Positions 58,011 to 64,000 of a stretch of 64,000 bases of DNA are shown piece after piece; positions within the stretch are counted from its first letter, which is position 1; each line of letters begins with the position of its first letter. The position numbers and the translations under genes were made by a program. The stretch spans positions 1,240,001 through 1,304,000 of the forward strand of contig NZ_AP012331.1 of NCBI RefSeq assembly GCF_001042635.1, given 5' to 3'. The notes under the pieces were generated by a model. It was not told the origin of the DNA. It saw nothing but the letters and a program-made list of their open reading frames with translations, and searched no databases. The stretch is from Bifidobacterium scardovii JCM 12489 = DSM 13734. Lineage in GTDB: Bacteria; Actinomycetota; Actinomycetes; Actinomycetales; Bifidobacteriaceae.

Positions 58011-58898
58011 ATGCCGATTTCCGCTGAAGTACTAGCCAATCCGAAAGCCGAACGCATCCGCCGCGCGGGGGATCTGTCCAATCGCAAGAGCCGCGAACGC
58101 GCGGGGAGGTTCCTGATCGAGGGACCACAGTCCGTGCGCGAGGCGATCGCGTGGCACCCCGGCGTGGTGAGGGATCTGTACGTCCAGGTCGCTTCGGGGG
58201 CGCCCGACGCGCCGTTCGCCAATCCGACCGTCGCGCAGCTCGCCGGCAAGGCCCTGTCCGCCGGCGTGTACGTGCACAAGGCGACGCGCGATGTGATCGC
58301 GAAGATCAGCTCCGACGCGCAGGGCATCGTCGCGGTCGGCGACCTCGGCGCCATGCGCGATGCCATGCGGTACGACGGCCCGTCCGAGCGCCCGTTCGTC
58401 GCCGCGTTCTGGCAGGTGCGCGATCCGGGCAACGCCGGCACGGTGATCCGGGCGGCCGATGCGGCCGGCTGCGACGCCATCGTGTTCGTGGACGAATGCG
58501 TCGACATGTTCAACCCCAAGGTGATCCGCTCGACGGCCGGCTCGCTGTTCCACCTGCCGGTGCTCACGATGGGCACCGACGAGTTCCTCGCGTGGGCATC
58601 CGAGCACGGCGCAGGCGTGATCGCCGCCGATGTGTACGGCACCGAGGGGCGCCCGCCGCAGCCGCTGCCCGACATGCTCGCCGGCGTCGACGCGGAAGGC
58701 GGAGCCGCGGCGGATCGCGCCGGGTGCGCCGTCCTGTTCGGCAACGAGGCGCGAGGCCTGCCGGCCGCGATCCTCGAGCGCGCCGACCGGATCGTGGCGA
58801 TCCCGCTCTACGGCAAGGCCGAGTCCCTGAATCTGGGCACCAGCGCGGCGGTCATGCTCATGAGCATGGCTATGTCGAGTCGCTTTGGGAGAATGTGA
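58011..58898 (+). CDS. TrmH/SpoU family RNA 2'-O-methyltransferase
   Basis: 295-residue SPOUT methyltransferase acting on tRNA or rRNA with S-adenosylmethionine. An N-terminal substrate-binding domain (RKSRERAGRFLIEGPQSVREA) precedes the knotted domain with QVRDPGNAGTVIRAADAAG (motif 1), FGNEARGLP (motif 2) and IPLYGKAESLNLGTSAAVM (motif 3). ATG at 58011, GGGTATCGGGT upstream; the frame from 57915 is not conserved. As in other actinobacteria it sits next to pheS. Confidence 0.92.
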   Translation: MPISAEVLANPKAERIRRAGDLSNRKSRERAGRFLIEGPQSVREAIAWHPGVVRDLYVQVASGAPDAPFANPTVAQLAGKALSAGVYVHKATRDVIAKISSDAQGIVAVGDLGAMRDAMRYDGPSERPFVAAFWQVRDPGNAGTVIRAADAAGCDAIVFVDECVDMFNPKVIRSTAGSLFHLPVLTMGTDEFLAWASEHGAGVIAADVYGTEGRPPQPLPDMLAGVDAEGGAAADRAGCAVLFGNEARGLPAAILERADRIVAIPLYGKAESLNLGTSAAVMLMSMAMSSRFGRM

Positions 58899-58969
58899 AG
58901 TCGGCAAAAGCTTGAAAAATGCATGTTTTCATGTGTGGTAAGAGGTTGCAAGTCAAGGAAAGGTAGCTC

Positions 58970-60025
58970 GTGGCAGAAGTGCTATTCGATGCCCAGGCAG
59001 TGACCGACGCGGTCACCGGCGGCATCGCGAGAATCGAGAACGCCTCCAGCTCGGAGGAACTGAAAGCCGTCAAAAGCGAGGTCATCACGGCGCTGACCCA
59101 GGCCAGCAAGGCCATCGGATCGCTGCCGGCGGACCAGAAGAAGGACGCCGGCAAGCTTATGGGCAAGCTGCGCGCCGACTTCGGCCGCGCGTTCGGCGCC
59201 AAGGAATCCGCGGTCAAGGCGCAGGAGGAGGCGAAGGCCCTCGCGGCCGAGACCGTCGACATGACCCTGCCGGTGAACCGCAAGCCGCTCGGCGCGCGCC
59301 ACCCGCTGTCGCGCGTCATGGAGGACGTCGAGGACTTCTTCGTCTCGATGGGCTGGCAGATCTCGTCCGGCCCCGAAATCGAATCCGAATGGTACAACTT
59401 CGATTCCCTGAACTTCGGCCCCGACCACCCGGCCCGCCAGATGCAGGACACCTTCTACGTCAAGGGCAACCAGGCCAAGGACGCCGCCGGGTTCGTCGGC
59501 TCCAACATGGTGGTGCGCACCCAGACCTCGTCCGACCAGGTCCGCGCGCTCATCACCCGCGGCGTGCCGCTGTACATCGCCAGCCCGGGCCGCGTGTTCC
59601 GCACCGACGAGCTCGACGCGACGCACACGCCGGTGTTCCACCAGTGCGAGGCGCTCGCCGTCGACAAGCACCTGACGATGGCCGACCTCAAGGGCGTGCT
59701 CGACAAGCTCGCCGTCGCCATGTTCGGCCCCGAGGCCAAGACGCGCCTGCGCCCCAGCTACTTCCCGTTCACCGAGCCGAGCGCCGAGCTCGACCTGTGG
59801 TTCCCCGACAAGAAGGGCGGCCCGGGTTGGCTCGAGTGGGGCGGCTGCGGCATGGTCAACCCGAACGTGCTCAAGTCGGCGGGCATCGACCCGAACGTCT
59901 ACACCGGATTCGCCTTCGGCGTGGGCGTCGAGCGCACCCTGCTGCTGCGCCACGACATCAACGACATGCACGACCTGGTCGAGGGCGACGTGCGATTCAG
60001 CGAACAGTTTGTGATGGGGGAGTGA
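58970..60025 (+). CDS. pheS: Phenylalanyl-tRNA synthetase alpha subunit
   Basis: 351-residue catalytic subunit of PheRS. A coiled-coil N-terminal arm (residues about 15-90) leads to the class II core: motif 1 region HPLSRVMEDVEDFFVSMGW, motif 2 in RTDELDATHTPVFHQCEALAV, and motif 3 GFAFGVGVERTLLLRHDINDMHDL near the end. GTG start at 58970 with AAGGAAAGG. Ends 6 bp before pheT, co-transcribed. Confidence 0.97.
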   Translation: MAEVLFDAQAVTDAVTGGIARIENASSSEELKAVKSEVITALTQASKAIGSLPADQKKDAGKLMGKLRADFGRAFGAKESAVKAQEEAKALAAETVDMTLPVNRKPLGARHPLSRVMEDVEDFFVSMGWQISSGPEIESEWYNFDSLNFGPDHPARQMQDTFYVKGNQAKDAAGFVGSNMVVRTQTSSDQVRALITRGVPLYIASPGRVFRTDELDATHTPVFHQCEALAVDKHLTMADLKGVLDKLAVAMFGPEAKTRLRPSYFPFTEPSAELDLWFPDKKGGPGWLEWGGCGMVNPNVLKSAGIDPNVYTGFAFGVGVERTLLLRHDINDMHDLVEGDVRFSEQFVMGE

Positions 60026-60031
60026 TAATCC

Positions 60032-62629
60032 ATGCCCATGGTTGATATTGATTGGCTCAAGGACCACGTCGAGGTCCCCGAGGGCCTGACCTACGAGCAG
60101 CTGGCCAAGGACCTGGTCAAGGTCGGCCTCGAGGAGGAGGAGATCCACTCCTCGCAGATCACCGGCCCGATCGTCGTCGGCTACGTGGTCGACGCCACGC
60201 CCGAACCGCAGAAGAACGGCAAGACCATCAACTGGTGCCACGTCGACGTCGGCGACGAGTACAACGAGACCGACGAGAACGGCAACAAGGTGCCGCGCGG
60301 CATCATCTGCGGCGCCCCGAACATGGCCGCCGGCGAGAAGGTCGTCGTCACCCTGCCCGGCGCGGTGCTGCCCGGCGACTTCAAGATCGAGCCGCGCAAG
60401 ACCTACGGCCACGTCTCCGACGGCATGTGCGCCTCCGAGCGCGAGCTGGGGCTCGGCGATAACCACGACGGCATCATCCTGCTGCGCAACTACGGCTTCA
60501 CCCCGGCCGAGTACGACGCGCTCAAGCCCGGCGACGACGCGATGCACCTGCTGCACCTCGACCAGCCGCTGCTGGAGATCAACATCACGCCCGACCGCGG
60601 CTACGCGCTGTCCTACCGCGGCGTCGCCCGCGAGTACCACCATTCGACCGGCGCCCCGTACGTCGACCCGGCCGAGGAGCTCGGCGAGAAGGCCCCGGTG
60701 GTGACCGGCGGCGCCTCCGACATCGAGGTCGTGATCGACGACAGCAACCCGATCCACGGCGTGCCCGGCTGCGACCGGTACTACGCCCGCGCGATCCACG
60801 GCTTCAAGCCCGGCAGCCACACCCCCAACTGGATGCGCCGCCGCCTGATCCGCGCCGGCATGCGCTCGATCTCGCTCGCCGTCGACGTGACCAACTACGT
60901 GATGCTCGATCTGGGCCAGCCGATGCACGCCTACGATCTGGACAAGCTCGAAGGGCCGATCGTCGTGCGCCGCGCGGCGGCCGGCGAGAAGCTCACCACG
61001 CTCGACGACAAGGAGCACGAGCTGAGCGAAGAGGACCTGCTGATCACCGATTCGCCGAACGGCCAGCGCGGCTCGCGCATCCTCGGCATCGCCGGCGTGA
61101 TGGGCGGCCTGTACGGCGAGGTGACCGCCGACACCAAGAACATCCTGCTGGAGGCAGCGCACTTCGACCAGGTGTCGATCGCCCGTTCCGCGCGCCGCCA
61201 CAAGATCCCGTCCGAGGCGTCCCGCCGCTTCGAGCGCGGCGTCGACACGCAGCTGCAGCCCGCCGCCGCGCAGATGGCCGCCGACCTGCTGTCCAAGTAC
61301 GGCGACGGTGAGCCTTCCGACAAGCCGACCGACGTGAACAATGTCGCCACCCGCCGCCCGATCCACTTCAAGGCCACCGAGGTCAAGCGCGTGGCCGGTC
61401 TCGACGTTGACGTGAACCGCATCAGCGACATCCTCACCGACATCGGCTGCCGCGTGGCCGGCGGCGGCAACGGCGAGTTCTCCGTGACCGCGCCGACGTG
61501 GCGCCCGGATCTCAACGAGGCGTGCGACCTCGTCGAGGAAGTGGCCCGACTGGTCGGCTACGACCAGATCCCGGTCACCGTGCCGCCGGCACCGGTCGAG
61601 GGCAGCGTCGGCCTGACCGACGAGCAGCGCCATCGCCGCGAGGTGGCCAGCGAACTGGCCGAATACGGCATGATCGAGGCGCTGAGCTACCCGTTCATCG
61701 GCGAGGAGGACTTCAAGGCCTTCGGCTACGACCCGGCCCGGATCGAGCCGGTGAGCGTCGAGATCGCCAACCCGCTGGCAGGCAACCGCCCGTACCTGCG
61801 CCGCTCCATCCTGCCGACCCTCGCCGGCACCGTGCAGCTCAACCTGCGCCGCGGACTGGACAACATCAGCCTGTACGAGCTCGGCCACGTCTATCTGTGG
61901 GATCCGAACGCGCCGGCCATCCCGGCCCTGCCGGGCGGTGTGCGCCCGACCGACGAGCAGCTCGCGGCGCTTGACGCCGGTCTGCCCGACCAGCCGATGC
62001 ACGTCGCCGGCATCCTCACCGGGCTCGCCGAGAACAGCGGCTGGCTGGGCGGCCGCCGCGCCGTGGACTGGAGCGACGCCGTCGAGGCCGTCCGCCGCAT
62101 TGCCGATCGTCTCGGCGCCAAGCTGACCCTCGACCAGCCGGCCGCCGCCGACGTGCCCGTGCAGTGGCACCCGGGCCGCGCCGCGCGCGTGATGGCCGGC
62201 GACGTGTTCGTCGGATACGTCGGCGAGCTGCACCCGCACGTCAACGAGGCGCTCGGCTTCCCCGCGCACTCCGCCGCGTTCGAGCTCGACCTGACGGCCC
62301 TGTTCGCCACGCTCGACGGCAAGCCGGTACAGGCCAAGCCGATCTCCACGTTCCCGCCCGTCAAGCAGGATCTCGCCTTCACCGTGCCCGACACGGTGAG
62401 CGCCGATCAGCTGGAGGCCGTGATCAGCCAGGCGGCCGGCGACGCGCTCGAGTCCATCGAGCTGTTCGACGTGTTCACCGGCGACCAGATCGGCGAGGGA
62501 CTGAAGTCGCTCGCGTTCGCCGTGGTGTTCCGCGCGCCCGACCGCACGCTGACCGCCGAGGACAGCGAGGCGATCCGCAAGGCGATCGTCGCCAAGGCGG
62601 CCACGCTCGGCGCCCAGCTGCGCGCGTGA
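60032..62629 (+). CDS. pheT: Phenylalanyl-tRNA synthetase beta subunit
   Basis: 865 residues, subunit that binds tRNA and edits Tyr-tRNA(Phe). Domains in order: N-terminal catalytic-like B1, OB-fold tRNA-binding (VVGYVVDATPEPQKNGKTIN), B3/B4 editing region with PDRGYALSYRGVAREYH, B5 (KATEVKRVAGLDVDVNRISD), catalytic-like B6/B7, and C-terminal anticodon-binding FDX-ACB (STFPPVKQDLAFTVPD, AFAVVFRAPDRTLTAEDSE). ATG at 60032 behind GGGGGAG. Confidence 0.97.
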   Translation: MPMVDIDWLKDHVEVPEGLTYEQLAKDLVKVGLEEEEIHSSQITGPIVVGYVVDATPEPQKNGKTINWCHVDVGDEYNETDENGNKVPRGIICGAPNMAAGEKVVVTLPGAVLPGDFKIEPRKTYGHVSDGMCASERELGLGDNHDGIILLRNYGFTPAEYDALKPGDDAMHLLHLDQPLLEINITPDRGYALSYRGVAREYHHSTGAPYVDPAEELGEKAPVVTGGASDIEVVIDDSNPIHGVPGCDRYYARAIHGFKPGSHTPNWMRRRLIRAGMRSISLAVDVTNYVMLDLGQPMHAYDLDKLEGPIVVRRAAAGEKLTTLDDKEHELSEEDLLITDSPNGQRGSRILGIAGVMGGLYGEVTADTKNILLEAAHFDQVSIARSARRHKIPSEASRRFERGVDTQLQPAAAQMAADLLSKYGDGEPSDKPTDVNNVATRRPIHFKATEVKRVAGLDVDVNRISDILTDIGCRVAGGGNGEFSVTAPTWRPDLNEACDLVEEVARLVGYDQIPVTVPPAPVEGSVGLTDEQRHRREVASELAEYGMIEALSYPFIGEEDFKAFGYDPARIEPVSVEIANPLAGNRPYLRRSILPTLAGTVQLNLRRGLDNISLYELGHVYLWDPNAPAIPALPGGVRPTDEQLAALDAGLPDQPMHVAGILTGLAENSGWLGGRRAVDWSDAVEAVRRIADRLGAKLTLDQPAAADVPVQWHPGRAARVMAGDVFVGYVGELHPHVNEALGFPAHSAAFELDLTALFATLDGKPVQAKPISTFPPVKQDLAFTVPDTVSADQLEAVISQAAGDALESIELFDVFTGDQIGEGLKSLAFAVVFRAPDRTLTAEDSEAIRKAIVAKAATLGAQLRA

Positions 62630-62645
62630 CCGACCGCACACCATA

Positions 62646-62672
62646 TTCCCCGGTGCCCTCCGCACCGGGGAA
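62646..62672 (+). terminator. Terminator after pheT
   Basis: Perfect 11-bp stem TTCCCCGGTGC / GCACCGGGGAA, 5-nt loop, followed by TTATTCATTA, 16 bp after the pheT stop. Confidence 0.88.
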
Positions 62673-62702
62673 TTATTCATTAGACGTAAGGACGGATATC
62701 CC

Positions 62703-63374
62703 ATGACCGACTCCGGAACCGACAACGACAACCAGACGGGAGAGGGGCGGCAGCCCCGGTACGGGCAGTACCAGCAGCCCGAATACGGCGCCATGTCGAG
62801 CCAGTTCCCGTCCGGATACGACCCGTACGTCTACGGCAGGCCGGAGCCGGAGCGCGACGCGCAGGCGGGGAGCGGCGCTGCCGCCGAACAGCCGTCCGCA
62901 CAGCCCATGCCTTCGGGGTCGTATCAGCCGTACCAGCCCTACAGGCCGTATCAGCAGCACCCCGGATACCCCGGATACCGGCGGCCGGGCACCGGCCAGG
63001 ACGGATCCCCGAACGGGCAGGGGCGCCAGCCCCGGTACATCAACGGCATCGACGTCAACGACCCGGACAAGAACCCGATGTACGGCCGCTGGGACGCCTA
63101 TTCCGTGATCGCGCTGCTGTGTGCGCTGTTCTTCGCGGTGCCCGTGATGCCTGCCCTGATGGGCGCGATGTCGATGTGGCGCACGCGCACCTTCCATATG
63201 AAGGGATTCTGGCTGGGCCTCGCCGCCGTGGTGCTCAACGTGCTGCAGACCATCCTCGTCGTGTGGCTGATGATGCACGGCATGACGGCCGAGGACTACT
63301 ACCTGCAGCTGCTCAACATGATGCGGGGCTCGGGCGCCGGCACGGGCGGCGACGGCGGCTCGCTGAGCGCCTGA
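62703..63374 (+). CDS. DUF4190-like membrane protein with Pro/Tyr-rich N-terminus
   Basis: 223 residues. The first 115 residues are disordered and rich in Gln, Pro, Tyr and Gly (YQPYQPYRPYQQHPGYPGY). Two spans follow: about 132-153 (VIALLCALFFAVPVMPALMGAM) and 167-190 (WLGLAAVVLNVLQTILVVWL), with an ending Gly-rich tail. This layout is common in actinobacterial DUF4190-like proteins. ATG at 62703. Function unknown. Confidence 0.75.
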   Translation: MTDSGTDNDNQTGEGRQPRYGQYQQPEYGAMSSQFPSGYDPYVYGRPEPERDAQAGSGAAAEQPSAQPMPSGSYQPYQPYRPYQQHPGYPGYRRPGTGQDGSPNGQGRQPRYINGIDVNDPDKNPMYGRWDAYSVIALLCALFFAVPVMPALMGAMSMWRTRTFHMKGFWLGLAAVVLNVLQTILVVWLMMHGMTAEDYYLQLLNMMRGSGAGTGGDGGSLSA

Positions 63375-63462
63375 GCGTCTGAGCGCATCGGTGCCGGGCG
63401 CGCCCGGCGGGGCGTCGGCCGTGCCGAGCCGTGCGGTGACGGGCGCTCCGCGGCCGACACGA

Positions 63463-63511
63463 ATTGCATAGTTATGCAATGTACTGCATAAAGTGTATAG
63501 TCGTATGCAGT
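63463..63511. promoter_or_regulatory. ArgR-like operator palindromes ahead of argC
   Basis: Perfect palindrome ATTGCATA-GT-TATGCAAT (63463-63480) and a second inverted pair ACTGCATA ... TATGCAGT (63483-63490, 63504-63511). Paired TGCATA sites ahead of an arginine gene resemble ARG boxes recognised by ArgR. They lie 31-79 bp before the argC start. Confidence 0.75.
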
Positions 63512-63541
63512 TCATGGCCCAGCAAGGAAAAGAGAAGTGAC

Positions 63542-64000
63542 ATGGCCAAATACACGGTAGCCGTGGCCGGCGCGACCGGTTACGCCGGAGGCGAGGCGCT
63601 GCGCATTCTCGCGGCGCATCCCGACTTCGACGTGACCTGCGTGGCCGGCCATTCGTCGGCGGGGGACAAGCTCGGCAAGCATATGCCGCATATTCCGCAG
63701 CTCGCCGACCTGACCGTCGAGGACACCACCCCCGAAGCGCTCAACGGGCACGACGTGATCGTGCTCGCCCTGCCGCACGGCGCGTCGGGCGCGTTGGCGG
63801 CCCGGCTCGACCCGGAATCCGTGGTGGTCGACCTGGGCGCCGACCACCGTCTCGAGGAGCGGTCCGCGTGGGACGAGTACTACGGCGGCGACTTCTACGA
63901 GCATTGGACCTACGGCATGCCCGAGCTGATCACCGGCCGCCATGCCGACGGAACGTACTCGCGCCAGCGCGAGGCGCTTCCCGGCACCAAGCGTATCGCC
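63542..64000 (+). CDS. argC: N-acetyl-gamma-glutamyl-phosphate reductase, 3'-truncated
   Basis: First 153 residues of ArgC, running off the window end. It reduces N-acetylglutamyl phosphate to the semialdehyde in arginine biosynthesis, using NADPH. VAVAGATGYAGGEALRIL is the nucleotide-binding start; HSSAGDKLG, IVLALPHGASG and VVDLGADHRL match the family; the catalytic Cys lies beyond the window. ATG at 63542 behind AAAGAGAAG. Likely first gene of an arg operon, by the usual order in bifidobacteria and by the operator pair upstream. Confidence 0.93.
   Translation, partial: MAKYTVAVAGATGYAGGEALRILAAHPDFDVTCVAGHSSAGDKLGKHMPHIPQLADLTVEDTTPEALNGHDVIVLALPHGASGALAARLDPESVVVDLGADHRLEERSAWDEYYGGDFYEHWTYGMPELITGRHADGTYSRQREALPGTKRIA

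Noticed and set aside
58982..62794. 1270-codon open frame on the minus strand
   Set aside because: Antisense of pheS and pheT, His/Gly/Arg/Val-rich with no domain; a mirror of GC-rich codon use.

Overview
The window is high-GC actinobacterial chromosome, most likely Bifidobacterium or a close relative. The clues are a FruG-like sugar permease, polyphosphate glucokinase, the order TrmH/SpoU methyltransferase - pheS - pheT - argC, an oversized LigA, DUF4191 and DUF3043 membrane proteins, and thiamine and riboflavin salvage by fused ECF transporters. I saw no rRNA, tRNA, CRISPR array, phage or transposase gene.

Layout. 1-11.7 kb: end of a sugar ABC permease gene, a DHA2-type MFS exporter, a hexose-phosphate mutarotase, a CmpB-like membrane protein, an adenine/adenosine deaminase divergent from a second MFS transporter, three poorly known proteins, an alpha/beta hydrolase, and a TPP-riboswitch-controlled tenA. 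11.9-15.4 kb: a LacI repressor divergent from an intracellular GH20 enzyme, with two operator palindromes between them. 15.4-18.7 kb: an FMN riboswitch, ribU, and one polypeptide fusing both ECF ATPases to the ECF transmembrane subunit. 18.9-31.5 kb: a GT2 glycosyltransferase, a nitroreductase, ppgK, an aminotransferase, a likely operon of a polytopic membrane protein, an arylsulfotransferase and an atypical ATPase, then an 1168-residue protein of unknown function. 31.6-36.2 kb: ligA, mrp and a small membrane protein.

36.2-43.7 kb is an accessory block. About 0.9 kb of repeat-laden DNA is followed by a compact five-gene operon of visibly lower GC: lipoprotein, two permeases, ATPase, and a fusion of a glycerophosphodiester phosphodiesterase with an inositol-monophosphatase-like domain. 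The block ends in a deletion scar joining two pseudogenes. The operon looks like a ugp-type glycerophosphodiester uptake system whose terminal enzyme could also dephosphorylate its product; glycerophosphoinositol is the most economical substrate guess. This is the best candidate for an undescribed system here.

43.8-50.2 kb holds glnA, a DUF4191 protein, a dihydrolipoamide-dehydrogenase-like flavoprotein, a DUF3043 protein and an M20 dipeptidase. 50.3-54.9 kb has a four-copy 63-bp tandem repeat, then a TPP-riboswitch operon ykoE - fused ykoDC - second tenA for thiamine-precursor salvage. 55.0-57.8 kb has a composite inverted repeat and a MacB/FtsX-type ABC pair. 58-64 kb has an RNA methyltransferase, pheST, a small membrane protein, and argC (cut by the window end) behind ArgR-like operator palindromes.

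Three families of short dispersed repeats recur between genes: 15-bp inverted repeats with core GAGTTGTCGGTGCG (3.5 and 35.8 kb), a GTAAGTTCGC plus CTGGCTCCCCT hairpin element (4.7, 23.9 and 36.2 kb), and double-hairpin repeats (11.8, 36.5 and 55.0-55.2 kb). Homology statements come from reading translated sequence; no database search was run.
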